Below are positions 16,152-25,786 of a stretch of DNA of 64,000 bases, one piece after another. The notes beneath the pieces were generated by a model, which saw nothing but the letters and a program-made list of their open reading frames with translations, did not search any database and was not told where the DNA came from. Positions within the stretch are counted from its first letter, which is position 1. Each line of letters opens with the position of its first letter. Made by a program: the position numbers and the translations under genes. This stretch comes from Caulobacter sp. BP25 (GTDB taxonomy: Bacteria > Pseudomonadota > Alphaproteobacteria > Caulobacterales > Caulobacteraceae): NCBI RefSeq assembly GCF_002737755.1, contig NZ_PEGH01000019.1:207326-271325 (forward strand), given 5' to 3'.

Positions 16152-17267
16152 ATGGCGCTTCCTGCGGACTTTACCTTGGCCGAACAGGATGGCCGCGCGA
16201 CGGCGGTGCTGTCGGGAGACTGGACCGCCCGTGGGCTGTTGGACGCCGGCTTGCGCCTGGCCAAGGCCCTGGACGGCGTGGAAAGTCCCGCCTTCGACCT
16301 CACAGGCGTCAACCGCTGCGACACCGCCGGCGCCTACGCCATCCTGCGCGCTGCGGACGACCGCTTGAAGCCCGAGGACGTCAAGGCCCGCCACGGCGTC
16401 CTGCGCCTGTTGGAGCTGGTGTCCGCCGCCATTCAGGTTCAGTCCGAGCCGACCGTGCGCCCAGGCGGCTTCAGGGCCCTTCTGGAGCGGATCGGGCGCG
16501 GCGTCTTCGGCCTGTTCTCCGACGCCTACAGCACCCTGGCCTTCCTGGGCCATCTGCTCACAGCGGTCGGCCGCAGCATCGTCAATCCTCGACGAATTCG
16601 TTGGGCGCCGATCGTCGCCCTATGCGAGCGCGCGGGTCTGGACGCCTTGCCGATCGTGGCGACCACGACCTTCTTCATCGGCGCGGTGGTGGCCCTGCTG
16701 GGCGCCAACATGCTCACCGACTTCGGCGCGCAGGTCTATTCGGTCGAGCTGATCGGCATTTCGGTGATGCGCGAATTCAACATCCTGATCACCGCGATCC
16801 TGCTGGCGGGCCGCTCGGCGTCCAGCTTCGCGGCCGAGATCGGCTCGATGAAGATGAACCAGGAGATTGACGCCATGCAGGTCATGGGCGTCGATCCCTA
16901 CGAGGCGCTGGTGCTGCCGAGGTTCGCCGCCCTTCTGCTGACGATCCCGATCCTGACCTTTGTGGCGACGATCGCGGGCCTGGCCGGCGGCATGCTTGTC
17001 GTGTGGGTCGTGCTGGATTTGTCGCCCAACTTCTTCCTCCAGCGGATCGTCGACTATGTGGGGGCCACCCACTTCTGGATCGGCATGTCCAAGGCGCCCG
17101 TCATGGCCGCCGTCATCGCCGCAATCGGCTGCCGTCAGGGCATGGAGGTCGGCCAGGACGTCGAGGCGCTGGGCCGCCGTGTCACCGCCGCGGTCGTCCA
17201 CGCCATTTTCGCGATCATCCTGATCGATGCGGTGTTCGCCCTGATCTACATGGAGCTGGACATATGA
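16152..17267 (+). CDS. MlaE-family ABC transporter permease with N-terminal STAS domain
   Basis: A 371-residue inner-membrane permease. Residues 1-100 form a STAS-like domain (DLTGVNRCDTAGAYAILRA), which in E. coli is the separate MlaB protein. Residues 130-371 are the MlaE permease with five to six helices and the family signature EIGSMKMNQEIDAMQVMGVDP. It works with the following ATPase, MCE protein and lipoprotein to move phospholipids or other lipids between membranes. The ATG at 16152 follows AAGGA with 5-base spacing; an ATG at 16107 is the alternative. The next gene overlaps by 4 bp. Confidence 0.88.
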   Translation: MALPADFTLAEQDGRATAVLSGDWTARGLLDAGLRLAKALDGVESPAFDLTGVNRCDTAGAYAILRAADDRLKPEDVKARHGVLRLLELVSAAIQVQSEPTVRPGGFRALLERIGRGVFGLFSDAYSTLAFLGHLLTAVGRSIVNPRRIRWAPIVALCERAGLDALPIVATTTFFIGAVVALLGANMLTDFGAQVYSVELIGISVMREFNILITAILLAGRSASSFAAEIGSMKMNQEIDAMQVMGVDPYEALVLPRFAALLLTIPILTFVATIAGLAGGMLVVWVVLDLSPNFFLQRIVDYVGATHFWIGMSKAPVMAAVIAAIGCRQGMEVGQDVEALGRRVTAAVVHAIFAIILIDAVFALIYMELDI

Positions 17268-18097
17268 CCCGTCCTGCCCCGATGCCCGCCCCCGTCGAGA
17301 CCGCTGACAGCGAGACCTTTCCGATCGAAGTGCGCGGCCTGGTGTCCCGCTTCGGCGACCATGTCGTCCATGACGGCCTGGACCTGAAGGTCGAGCGGGG
17401 CGAAGTCCTGGGGGTGGTCGGCGGCTCGGGCACCGGCAAGTCGGTGCTGCTGAACACCATCATTGGCCTGAAGGCGCCCGACGGCGGCCATGTGCGTCTG
17501 TTTGGCGGGGATATGCGCACGGCCTCGCGCCGCCGCTGGTCCTCGATCGAACGCCGCTGGGGCGTGCTCTTCCAGCAGGGCGCCCTGTTCTCGAACCTGA
17601 CGGTGCGCGAGAACGTCGCCGCGCCGCTGCACGAGCACACCCGCCTGCCCCGCCGCGAGATCGACGAGATCGCCGACCTGAAGATCGCCATGGTCGGCCT
17701 GCCCGCCCACGCGGCGCTGCTGAAGCCGGCCGAGCTGTCGGGCGGCATGCGCAAGCGCGCCGGCCTGGCCCGTGCGTTGGCCATGGATCCGGAGCTGCTG
17801 TTTCTGGACGAGCCCACCGCCGGCCTCGATCCGATCAGCGCCGCGGCGTTCGACGACCTGATCAAGGACCTCTCCGCCAGCCTGGAGCTGACGGTGTTCA
17901 TGATCACCCACGATCTGGACAGCCTCTACGCCATCACCGACCGCGTGGCGGTGCTGGCCGACAAGAAGGTGGTCGCCGTGGCGCCGGTTCACGAACTGGA
18001 GCGTTCGGATCATCCCTGGATCAAAAAGTACTTCCTGGGCCCGCGAGGACGCGCCGCCGCGTCCGCCGAGTCCCTGGCCGAGGCGAGGATCGACTGA
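17264..18097 (+). CDS. Mla-type ABC transporter ATPase
   Basis: A 277-residue ATP-binding subunit. Walker A GGSGTGKS, Q loop (LFQQGALF), signature LSGGMRKRAG and Walker B LLFLDEPTAGLDP followed by the switch His in MITHDLD are all intact. LSGGMRKR in place of LSGGQxQR is characteristic of the Ttg2A/MlaF group. It powers the MlaE permease encoded just upstream (ATGA overlap) and its stop overlaps the MCE gene start by one base. It acts at the cytoplasmic face of the inner membrane. Confidence 0.9.
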   Translation: MTRPAPMPAPVETADSETFPIEVRGLVSRFGDHVVHDGLDLKVERGEVLGVVGGSGTGKSVLLNTIIGLKAPDGGHVRLFGGDMRTASRRRWSSIERRWGVLFQQGALFSNLTVRENVAAPLHEHTRLPRREIDEIADLKIAMVGLPAHAALLKPAELSGGMRKRAGLARALAMDPELLFLDEPTAGLDPISAAAFDDLIKDLSASLELTVFMITHDLDSLYAITDRVAVLADKKVVAVAPVHELERSDHPWIKKYFLGPRGRAAASAESLAEARID

Positions 18098-19035
18098 TGG
18101 AAAGAAACGCCAACTACGCGGTGGTGGGCGCGATCACGCTGGCCCTTTTCATAGGGCTGATCGTCTTCGCCGTCTGGCTGGCCAAGATCAGCTTCAATCG
18201 CGACTACGACCTCTACGACGTCCTGTTCGTCGGTCCCGTCCGCGGACTGTCGCAAGGCGGTGAAGCGCACTTCAACGGCATCAAGGTCGGCGAGGTCACG
18301 CGGATCGAGCTGGACAAGAGCGATCCCAACCGCGTGATCGCTCGGATCAGCGTCACCTCGGACGTGCCGATCAAGGTCGACAGCTACGCCACGCTGGAGC
18401 CGCAAGGCATCACGGGCGTGAACTACATCCAGATCACCGCCGGCTCGCCCAACGCGGAACTGCTGAAGGACACCGTCAAAGGTGGCAGCGTGCCGGTTCT
18501 GCGCAGCCAGCGCAGCGCCCTATCCGACCTGCTGGAGGGCGGCGGCACCGTCCTGACCCGCACGATCGAGGCGCTGGACCGCGTCAACCGCGTGCTCTCC
18601 GACAAGAATATCAAGACCTTCACGGCCACGCTCGGCGACGTCCAGGCGGTTACCGCCGAGTTGCGCGAACGCAAGGAAGTGATCGCCGACGCCCAGAAGG
18701 CCTTGCAGAGCATCGACCAGACGGCGCAGTCGATCACGGAACTGGCCAACAGCGCCGACGGTTTGGTCAATGGCGACGCCAAGCGCACGCTGAAGGAGTT
18801 GGGCGACGCCGCCGCCGAGCTCAAGGCTGCCGCCAAGGACGCGCGCGGCATGGTGGGCAAGCTGGAAGGCCCGACCAGCGACTTCGCGACCACCGGCCTG
18901 CCCCAGCTGTCGGCAGCTATCGTCACCCTGCAATCAGCCGCCGAGTCTCTGGATCGGCTGGTCGGCGAGGTCGAACAGAACCCTCGCGGCGCGCTTAGCA
19001 AGGCGCCCGCCAAGGAATTGGAGGTCAAACCATGA
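18097..19035 (+). CDS. MlaD/MCE-family lipid-binding protein
   Basis: A 312-residue periplasmic protein anchored by one N-terminal transmembrane helix (about residues 8-30). A single MCE domain follows (about 38-115: DVLFVGPVRGLSQGGEAHFNGIKVG is its first half), and then a long helical region with heptad character (170-280) that may form a tunnel across the periplasm as in longer MCE proteins. MCE rings carry lipid between permease and outer membrane. Both ends overlap neighbouring genes, so the four genes form one translation-coupled operon. Confidence 0.88.
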   Translation: MERNANYAVVGAITLALFIGLIVFAVWLAKISFNRDYDLYDVLFVGPVRGLSQGGEAHFNGIKVGEVTRIELDKSDPNRVIARISVTSDVPIKVDSYATLEPQGITGVNYIQITAGSPNAELLKDTVKGGSVPVLRSQRSALSDLLEGGGTVLTRTIEALDRVNRVLSDKNIKTFTATLGDVQAVTAELRERKEVIADAQKALQSIDQTAQSITELANSADGLVNGDAKRTLKELGDAAAELKAAAKDARGMVGKLEGPTSDFATTGLPQLSAAIVTLQSAAESLDRLVGEVEQNPRGALSKAPAKELEVKP

Positions 19036-19667
19036 GCCCGATCCGCAACATCGCTCGCCTCACGGCGGTCGCGGCGCTCGCCATGGGCCTCTCGGCCTGC
19101 ATTAGCGTCTTCCCGAAGACCAAACCGGCAGGCCTCTATCGCTTCGGCGAGGCGCAGGTCAGCGCGCCCAAGGGCCCGCCCGGCGCCATGTTCAGCGTGC
19201 TCAAGACGCCCTCGACCTTCACCCGCGCCGCCGCCGGCGACCGCATCCTGACCAGCAGCCAGGGTCAGGTGGCCTATATCGCCGACGCCCGCTGGGTCTC
19301 GTCGGCCTCCGTCCTGTTCGAGGAGGCGGTCGCCCGCGCGTTTGAGAACGATCCTGGACGGGCCCGCCTGATCGGTCGCGGAGAGGTGGCCAAGGCCGAT
19401 CTCGCCCTGCGCCTGGAGGTGCGGACCTTCGAGACCGACTACGTCAACGGCCCCAAGGCCGCGCCGGAAGTGGTGGTGAGCGTGCGGGGCGTTCTGAACC
19501 GCAACACCGACCGCACGCTCGTCGGCGACAAGGTTTTCGAGGCCCGCGTGAAGGCGGCGGACAACCGCGTCTCGGCCATTGTCCCAGCCTATGACAAGGC
19601 CGTCGCTCAGGTGCTGGGCGAGATCGTGGGCTGGGTGAACGCAGCCAGCCCGGCCGTCGCGGGCTAG
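19032..19667 (+). CDS. ABC-type transport auxiliary lipoprotein (PqiC/LspL-like)
   Basis: A 211-residue outer-membrane lipoprotein. The signal peptide ends in a lipobox, LSAC with Cys23. The rest matches the ABC-type transport auxiliary lipoprotein domain, with a YRFGEAQ start strand and a conserved RWVSSASVLFEEAV segment. In MCE systems such lipoproteins link the MCE ring or its lipid cargo to the outer membrane. The gene overlaps the MCE gene by 4 bp and is the last of the operon. Confidence 0.82.
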   Translation: MSPIRNIARLTAVAALAMGLSACISVFPKTKPAGLYRFGEAQVSAPKGPPGAMFSVLKTPSTFTRAAAGDRILTSSQGQVAYIADARWVSSASVLFEEAVARAFENDPGRARLIGRGEVAKADLALRLEVRTFETDYVNGPKAAPEVVVSVRGVLNRNTDRTLVGDKVFEARVKAADNRVSAIVPAYDKAVAQVLGEIVGWVNAASPAVAG

Positions 19668-19670
19668 CTG

Positions 19671-20435
19671 TTACAGCGCGGCCAGCGGCTCGGTCACCGC
19701 GCCGTATCCCGCCTCGGGCGGGATACGGAGGACCTCTCCGTCCACCCAGGGCTCGACCGTGATCAGCTCCCGCGCCGAGGCCCGGCGGACAGCGTCGGCC
19801 GGATCGGTGCTTTCGGCCAAAAGCTGCAGGTTCATACGCGTGGGGAAGATCACTTTGCGCGCGCCAATCGCCGCCAGCTCAAGAGCTCGGCGCGGCGCGA
19901 TCCATTCGGCGTCAACCGCCTCATGGCCGTCGCAGATCGCCTGCTGGGCCAGCGGCGCGTGGGCGACATAGAACCAGGTGTCGAACCGCTTGGGCATCAG
20001 CCTCGGCGTAATCCAGCGGGCGAATACGGTCAGGGCCGACAGATCGAGGCTTAGGCCAAGATCCGCCACCACCTCAAGGAACGGGACCTTGTCCTCAGCC
20101 ACCGCCGCCCGGGTGTCCTTGGCGGCCTCGCCCGCGTAGAACGCGCCGTCGCGATCGCGCGCCAGCAGGACGCCGGCCTCCTCGTAAGCCTCGCGCAGGG
20201 CCGCGATACGCAAGGCCGCGTCATCGGCCTCCACCGTGTCAAAACCCAGAGCGTGCTCGCGCCATCGTGGATCGCCGTCGCCCTGATGGCTTTTGCCGCC
20301 GGGAAACACCAAGGCGCCGGCGGCGAAGTCTATCTGATGGTGCCGCTTGACCATCAGGACCTCGAAATCAGGCGCGTCTCGAAGCAGTAGTATGGTCGCG
20401 GCCGGGCGTATGGCGCCCTGAAATGACTCGGACAT
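19671..20435 (-). CDS. NUDIX hydrolase (NUDT19/RP2-like)
   Basis: A 254-residue NUDIX protein. The box is split by an insertion: GALVFPGGK is followed some 35 residues later by REAYEEAGVLL, as in the NUDT19 group, whose animal members hydrolyse CoA esters. The bacterial substrate is unknown; CoA-type or other nucleoside diphosphates are possible. The ATG at 20435 (MSESFQ) is preferred to one 33 bases upstream. The gene is convergent with the Mla operon, 3 bases between stops. Confidence 0.8.
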   Translation of the reverse strand: MSESFQGAIRPAATILLLRDAPDFEVLMVKRHHQIDFAAGALVFPGGKSHQGDGDPRWREHALGFDTVEADDAALRIAALREAYEEAGVLLARDRDGAFYAGEAAKDTRAAVAEDKVPFLEVVADLGLSLDLSALTVFARWITPRLMPKRFDTWFYVAHAPLAQQAICDGHEAVDAEWIAPRRALELAAIGARKVIFPTRMNLQLLAESTDPADAVRRASARELITVEPWVDGEVLRIPPEAGYGAVTEPLAAL

Positions 20436-20495
20436 AGCGACAGTCTGGCGCCGCACCAGCGCCATCACCAGCCCAGATTCGAACGATCGTTCAAA

Positions 20496-21629
20496 TCAGG
20501 CTGAGGCAGATCGCCGCTTTTCGGCGCTACGCTCCATGCGCTCCAGCAGATAGTCTGTGTCGTCGCGCGAAGCCGCATGCGGCGACGTCAGGAAGCGCTG
20601 CATCATGTGCTCCTGGAACCGCTCCCGATCATGGTCTCCGCCGTCGAGCTCCAGGCTGTGGAACGCGTCCACGCCAGCCTTGAACGCCGCATACAGGCGT
20701 GGCGGCAGGCTGGCGCGCTCGCAGACAGCCTTCAGGCCCAGCGGCCCGGCGTCATGGATCATCAGCCAGGCTCGATGGTGGGGAATGCTGGCCAGCTCCG
20801 CTACGCCCCATTCGAAGAAGGTCATATGGCCGTGCGCCAGGGCGCGCAGCAGCAGCGAGGGCGAGAGCCGGCCAACGCTGTGCAGATGCGCGACGAAGGC
20901 CTTGGGGTCGGCGGTCCGGCCAGCCTGGTCGACCAGATCAATCGTCGCCCGCTCCTTGGCGTCGACAATCAGCTCCAGCGTCAGCTCGGCCGACAAGGCG
21001 TGATGAGTCAGGATGTGATCGCGCAACTGGTCGCCGACCAGGTCGATCAGGCGCTCGGCCACGGCCAGGGGAAGGGTGGCGCGGTAGGCTACAGACTGCA
21101 GCACCTGTTCGGACTTGGCGAAGCGGGAAATCGCCTTCTTCAGCGAGACCTCGGAGAAGCGGGCGTTGTCGTTAGCGCAGACCGCGGCGACCGCCTCCTC
21201 CCCCGCCTCGTCGATCAACTGAGCCGTGATCCGGCTGGACAGCTTCGGGCGCTTGGCCACGGCCAGCTGGCGCGCGGGTCCGCCGACGCGGATGATCTCG
21301 GCAAGGTCGGCGTCGGAGAAGATGGGCGAAAAGCTGATGATCGGCAGGCTGACCGACTCGATATCCCGCGCCAGACGCATGACCACATCGTGAGGCAGGA
21401 CCTTGGAGCTTTTAAGCGTCACGGCCATGGCCCGGCGCACCAGCTCGGCCGCGTCTGCGGCCATCACTCGCAGGATGTCATGGGCGACCTGGCGATCCTC
21501 TTCGCCAAGCTCGGCGCGGTCGATGTTGCGGCACAGCTTGTGAGCAGCCAGCGCACGCTCGTCGGCCGTCGCACCCTTCACCAGCATCCGGATGTCGGCT
21601 TCGGTCAGTGCTGCGCGCGTCGTGGCCAT
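20496..21629 (-). CDS. DUF2336-domain protein
   Basis: A 377-residue alpha-helical protein of the DUF2336 family, common in Caulobacterales and Rhizobiales and of unknown function. It is made of repeated helical pairs resembling HEAT-like repeats (LARDIESVSLPIISFSPI, then RVGGPARQLAVAKRP, then LSARITAQLIDEAGE-like units). No enzymatic motif is visible. Upstream, in the 206-base space to the next gene, is a short inverted repeat CGTTA-N4-TAACG (21725-21738) that may belong to either promoter. Confidence 0.75.
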   Translation of the reverse strand: MATTRAALTEADIRMLVKGATADERALAAHKLCRNIDRAELGEEDRQVAHDILRVMAADAAELVRRAMAVTLKSSKVLPHDVVMRLARDIESVSLPIISFSPIFSDADLAEIIRVGGPARQLAVAKRPKLSSRITAQLIDEAGEEAVAAVCANDNARFSEVSLKKAISRFAKSEQVLQSVAYRATLPLAVAERLIDLVGDQLRDHILTHHALSAELTLELIVDAKERATIDLVDQAGRTADPKAFVAHLHSVGRLSPSLLLRALAHGHMTFFEWGVAELASIPHHRAWLMIHDAGPLGLKAVCERASLPPRLYAAFKAGVDAFHSLELDGGDHDRERFQEHMMQRFLTSPHAASRDDTDYLLERMERSAEKRRSASA

Positions 21630-21835
21630 GGATCGCCCGTCCGGACCGGAGGTGTGTGTCGAAACCTGTCGTGCGTGTCAGCGAAAGCCCTTCCACGGAG
21701 CCTTCGCGAGTCACGATCATCATCCGTTAGGCTTAACGATTGTTTGCGCCCGAACGCCAGGGATTAACGACGTGCCGTAACGCTGAGCAAAGGACGCGCT
21801 CCTAAGGTACCCAGCCCATCATCAGGAGCCTGTCC

Positions 21836-23626
21836 TTGCTCGCCGAGCGCCGCCAGAACGAAGACCCCGTCGGAAGCGCGCAGCTGGCCAAGGCTCTGGA
21901 CGCCCAGGCCGCCCTGCTGCCTTACGCCCTTGGGGTTTTCGCCATCAGCCTGCCGCTGTTCGTCTGGGTGGCCTCCTTCGCCGAGAACAGCATCTGGATG
22001 ACGGCCAGCTTCGCGATTTTCGCGATCAACTGGGGCGCTTTCTATCTGGCCGTTAACGCGCTGCGCGACGACGGGTCGCGGGATCTGGGCCGTCGGGCGC
22101 GAATCCATGTGGCCTGCGGCGTGCTGTGGGCGCTTGCTGTCGCTCAGATCTCGGCTTTCGCAGTCGGCGCCGGTCCCGCGCGCGAGACGCTGCTCATGCT
22201 GGCGACAGCCGGAGCCGTGCTGTGCGCCTTCTTCTCCGCGCCGTACCTGCCGGCCCTGTTGATCGTCGCGCCACTGGCCGCCGCTGGCCCGCTGGTCGCG
22301 CAGTTCATCGGACCCGCGCCGCATACGGGTCTTGAGCTGACCTGGGGCGCAACCGCTCTGGCCCTGGCTCTGGCCATGATCCACAATCGAACCCTGCGCC
22401 GACAACACCACCTGGCGGTCGCCCACGAGCAGCTGGTCGACGAGCGCTTGCGCGTCCTGGAGACCGCCGAGCGGACCGCTCGCTCCAAGTCCGACATCGT
22501 CGCCACGCTCAGTCACGAGATCCGCAACGGCCTGACCGGCGTGACCCACGTGCTCGCCGCCGCCGCTGGCCGTGGCGGACGCGCTGCGCCATCGCGCGAG
22601 CAGCTAAACGCAGCGCTGGACGCCGCCCAGGATCTGATCGCCGTGCTGAACGCGACGCTTGATTCCGAGACGGCCGAATCCGGCCGCCTCAGCGTCGAAC
22701 GGCAAGCCTTCGATCCCGTCCGGCTGATTCAGGATCTCGTGCTGCTGGAAAAGCCGCACGCCGGCGCCAAGGGGCTTGAGCTTTCGATCCACATCGACCC
22801 GGTGCTGCTGGGGCGCGATCGCGGGGCGACGGTCGCCGATCCCCTGCGCACGCGCCAGATCATGTCCAACCTGCTCAGCAATGCGGTCAAGTATACGGTG
22901 CGGGGCCGCATCGAGGTCCGGCTTGAGCTACGCGATGACCATGTGGCGGTTGAGGTCGCCGACACTGGTCCTGGTCTGTCGTCCGACGAGCTGGAGCAGG
23001 CCTTCGAGCCCTTCCGGCGGGTGGAGCGCACCGGCGCGGGCGTCAACGGCGCGGGCCTTGGCCTTTCGCTGTCGCGTCAGCTTTCGCGGCTAATGGGCGG
23101 CGCGCTGGAAGCCAGCAGCGCGATGGGCGTCGGCAGTTGCTTCACGCTGCGTCTGCCGTTTGATCCGCTGGCCGAACGCGGAGGCCACGAAGTCGCTATG
23201 GCCGCCGATCCCCTAGGCGCCCCACGGGCGATGCGCGTGCTGATCGCCGAGGACGACGCCCTGAACGCGGCCATGCTGCGCGCCATCCTGGAGCAACTGG
23301 GCCATCAGGTCGTCCATGCCCAGAACGGCCGTCGCGCTGTGGACCTGGCCGGGATCGCCGAGTTCGACCTTCTCATGCTGGACGGTCGCATGCCGGTTAT
23401 GGATGGCCCTGCGGCCATCAGGGCCCTGCGGGAAACCGACGGCCCCAACCGGCGCGCGCCGATCATCGCGATGATCGACGGCGACGGCGACGAGGCCCGC
23501 GAGAGCCTCGACGCTGGGGCCGACATCACGCTGCGCAAGCCCGTGAGCGTGGCAGGCGTGGCGCGGGCTGTCGCCGACGCGGCGGCTCTGGAGCGCCTCG
23601 AGGCCTTGCGAACCGCCGCCGCCTGA
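21836..23626 (+). CDS. Hybrid sensor histidine kinase with receiver domain
   Basis: A 596-residue membrane kinase. Six predicted transmembrane helices fill residues 25-185 without a clear extracellular sensor. A HisKA domain with the H box SHEIRNGL, a HATPase domain with N box SNLLSNAVKYT and G boxes DTGPGL/GLGLSLS, and a C-terminal receiver domain (residues 460-575, phospho-acceptor Asp in LLMLDGRMPVMDG) follow. The start is a TTG at 21836: AGGAG lies 8 bases upstream and no in-frame ATG fits as well. No response regulator or phosphotransfer gene is adjacent, so it is an orphan. Confidence 0.85.
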   Translation: MLAERRQNEDPVGSAQLAKALDAQAALLPYALGVFAISLPLFVWVASFAENSIWMTASFAIFAINWGAFYLAVNALRDDGSRDLGRRARIHVACGVLWALAVAQISAFAVGAGPARETLLMLATAGAVLCAFFSAPYLPALLIVAPLAAAGPLVAQFIGPAPHTGLELTWGATALALALAMIHNRTLRRQHHLAVAHEQLVDERLRVLETAERTARSKSDIVATLSHEIRNGLTGVTHVLAAAAGRGGRAAPSREQLNAALDAAQDLIAVLNATLDSETAESGRLSVERQAFDPVRLIQDLVLLEKPHAGAKGLELSIHIDPVLLGRDRGATVADPLRTRQIMSNLLSNAVKYTVRGRIEVRLELRDDHVAVEVADTGPGLSSDELEQAFEPFRRVERTGAGVNGAGLGLSLSRQLSRLMGGALEASSAMGVGSCFTLRLPFDPLAERGGHEVAMAADPLGAPRAMRVLIAEDDALNAAMLRAILEQLGHQVVHAQNGRRAVDLAGIAEFDLLMLDGRMPVMDGPAAIRALRETDGPNRRAPIIAMIDGDGDEARESLDAGADITLRKPVSVAGVARAVADAAALERLEALRTAAA

Positions 23627-23706
23627 GCCGTCTGCCGTAAGGTAAGCCTTTCACGCTCCGCCGCCCTCCCCCATGGTTCTGTCCAAGAACACAATGGGAG
23701 GACGCG

Positions 23707-24897
23707 ATGCTGGAAGGACTGCGGGTCATCGAGCTGGCGACCTACATCGCCGCCCCGGGCGCGGCGGGGATCATGGCCGACTGGGGCGCGGACGTGATCA
23801 AGGTCGAGTCGCCCGAGGGCGACCCCATGCGGCGCTTCTTCGACACCATTGGTTCGGACCAGGACGCCAACCCCGTCTTTGAACTGGACAATCGCGGCAA
23901 GCGGGCCGTGGTTCTCGATATTCGCAGCGACCTGGGCCGCGAGGCGCTGAAGGCTCTGGTCGCGACGGCCGATGTCTTCCTGACCAATGTCCGCCCCGCC
24001 GCGCTAGCCCGCGCCGGCCTGGACTTCGAGGCTCTGAAGGCCGTCAATCCGCGCCTGATCTACGCCAGCCTCACCGGCTATGGCCTGACGGGGCCGGACG
24101 CGGACAAGCCCGGCATGGACGTCGCCGCCTTCTGGTCGCGCGCCGGCGTTGGAGCGATCACCGCACCGAAGGGCTCGGAGCCGTTCCCGATCCGCACGGG
24201 CATGGGGGACCACGTGACGTCGCTGGCGACGGTCTCGGCGATCCTGGCAGCCGTTTTCGAGCGCCAGCGCACCGGCGAAGGGCGGCTGGTCGAGACCTCG
24301 CTGCTGCGGACTGGCGTCTATGCGATCGGCTCGGACATGGCGATCCAGCTACGCCTGGGAAAACTGGCCTCGACGCGAGGCCGCCGCGAAGCCGTGCAGC
24401 CACTCGCCAATTTCTACAAGACAGCCGACGGGCGCTGGATCTGTCTCTTGCCGCGCCAGGGTTCGGTCGACTGGCCGCGCATCGCCGCCGCCGCCGGCCG
24501 GCCAGAACTGGTCGACGACCCACGCTTTTCCTCGGCCAAGGCCCGGCGCGAGCATGGTGAGGCGCTGGTCGACATCCTGGACGCCGCCTTCGGCGCCATG
24601 ACCTACGCCGAAGCCGCCAAGGCGCTGGACGCCGGCGACATCACCTGGGCCCCCTATCAGACCCCGCGCGAGCTGGCGCAGGACCCACAGGCCGAAGCGG
24701 CGGGCTGTTTCGTGGAGACGCCCAACGGGCGCGGCGGGACTTTCCGTGCTCCAGCCGCCCCGGCCCGCTTCCCGGGCGCGCCTGACGGACCACGCGGCCC
24801 CGCCCCCGCACTCGGCGCGGACACAGCGGCAGTGTTCCGCGAGCTTGGATGGGACGAGGAAAGGGTAGCCGCCCTGACAGCGGTCAGCGCTGCTTGA
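23707..24897 (+). CDS. Family III CoA-transferase (CaiB/BaiF)
   Basis: A 396-residue enzyme of the CaiB/BaiF family, which moves CoA between carboxylic acids. Visible family features are the N-terminal GLRVIELATYIAAPGAAGIMADWGADVIKVE, the NKRA-like NRGKRAVVLDI strand and the catalytic Asp region (KPGMDVAAFWSRAG). Formyl-, carnitine- or racemase-type activities all occur in the family, so the substrate is open. GGAGGACGCG precedes the ATG. It overlaps the convergent transglycosylase gene by 14 bp. Related acyl-CoA metabolism is represented by the acyl-CoA dehydrogenase gene 1.8 kb away, but they are not co-transcribed. Confidence 0.85.
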   Translation: MLEGLRVIELATYIAAPGAAGIMADWGADVIKVESPEGDPMRRFFDTIGSDQDANPVFELDNRGKRAVVLDIRSDLGREALKALVATADVFLTNVRPAALARAGLDFEALKAVNPRLIYASLTGYGLTGPDADKPGMDVAAFWSRAGVGAITAPKGSEPFPIRTGMGDHVTSLATVSAILAAVFERQRTGEGRLVETSLLRTGVYAIGSDMAIQLRLGKLASTRGRREAVQPLANFYKTADGRWICLLPRQGSVDWPRIAAAAGRPELVDDPRFSSAKARREHGEALVDILDAAFGAMTYAEAAKALDAGDITWAPYQTPRELAQDPQAEAAGCFVETPNGRGGTFRAPAAPARFPGAPDGPRGPAPALGADTAAVFRELGWDEERVAALTAVSAA

Positions 24898-25762
24898 CCT
24901 TGTCGTTGGCCTCGGCCAGCACGCGCAGCATCTCGGCCGAGAACATCGAATTGGCAAGGCGCTGACCGGCGCCCATGCCCGAGGAGCCTGACGAACCCGC
25001 GCCGCCGAACGGATCACCGACGTCCTGCGAGCCACGCAGGATGAGGTTCATCACCGCCTCCTGCTGCTGGATATGCTCCAGGCGACGGCCGCTAGCGTAC
25101 TGCGTGAAGCCCTGGTCATCATCGGCCGGGCGCGACGGCGCCGGATCGGCGATCCGGGTCGAGCCGCCAGTCTTGGTCAGGTTCGCGTAGAGCTCGCCCA
25201 CCGTTGTGTGGCGACCGTCGCGATAGAAGATCGAGCGGTTGGCTTGGGCGGCTTCGGGGAACATCGCCGCAGCGCTGGCGCTCGGCGAGGTCGTGGCCGC
25301 TTGTATCAGCTTGGCCGAGCCCTGCGGCCCCAGGAAGTGGGCGGCGTAGAGCTCGCCGGCCGTGGGCGAGCGCCCCACCCGGCCGCGCAGGTACGAGGCG
25401 TGATCCGAGGTCAGCTCGCCGGCCATCAGCGAGGCGGCGTGGGGATCCATCTTCAGGCCCAGAACCGCTTTTCGGGCCTCGTCGCCAGCGACGCGATAGC
25501 GACCATCGGAGCTTTGCGTGATCAGATCGGCGTAGCGAGCGTAGCCGTACTTGGAGCCGTGCTTCTTCAGCGTGGCCAGCCAAGTCTGGTCGACAAACTG
25601 GAAAAGACCCGACGCCGACGAGGTCCGCGCCTTGGCGGCGGGGTTGAAACCGCTCTCGCGCTTGGCCGTCCCCATCAGGAAGGTGAAATCAACCCCCGTC
25701 GCGCTGGAGGCGCGCTGGATGGCCGACTCAACGACGCTGCGAATGGAACCTACGGCGGGCAT
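24884..25762 (-). CDS. SLT-domain lytic transglycosylase-like protein
   Basis: A 292-residue protein beginning at ATG 25762 (MPAVGSIRS). The SLT fold occupies residues 15-150, with the catalytic Glu in GTAKRESGFNP and the follow-on motif SSASGLFQFVDQTW. The C-terminal part is low complexity, Ser/Gly rich. There is no classical signal peptide, which suggests export with flagellar or other dedicated machinery, or cytoplasmic storage. These enzymes cleave peptidoglycan to let large structures through the wall. A perfect CtrA-type box lies upstream at 25788-25802, suggesting cell-cycle control. The stop overlaps the CoA-transferase gene. Confidence 0.8.
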   Translation of the reverse strand: MPAVGSIRSVVESAIQRASSATGVDFTFLMGTAKRESGFNPAAKARTSSASGLFQFVDQTWLATLKKHGSKYGYARYADLITQSSDGRYRVAGDEARKAVLGLKMDPHAASLMAGELTSDHASYLRGRVGRSPTAGELYAAHFLGPQGSAKLIQAATTSPSASAAAMFPEAAQANRSIFYRDGRHTTVGELYANLTKTGGSTRIADPAPSRPADDDQGFTQYASGRRLEHIQQQEAVMNLILRGSQDVGDPFGGAGSSGSSGMGAGQRLANSMFSAEMLRVLAEANDKVKQR

Positions 25763-25786
25763 GGGTCTCAGGAGTCGGCGATCATA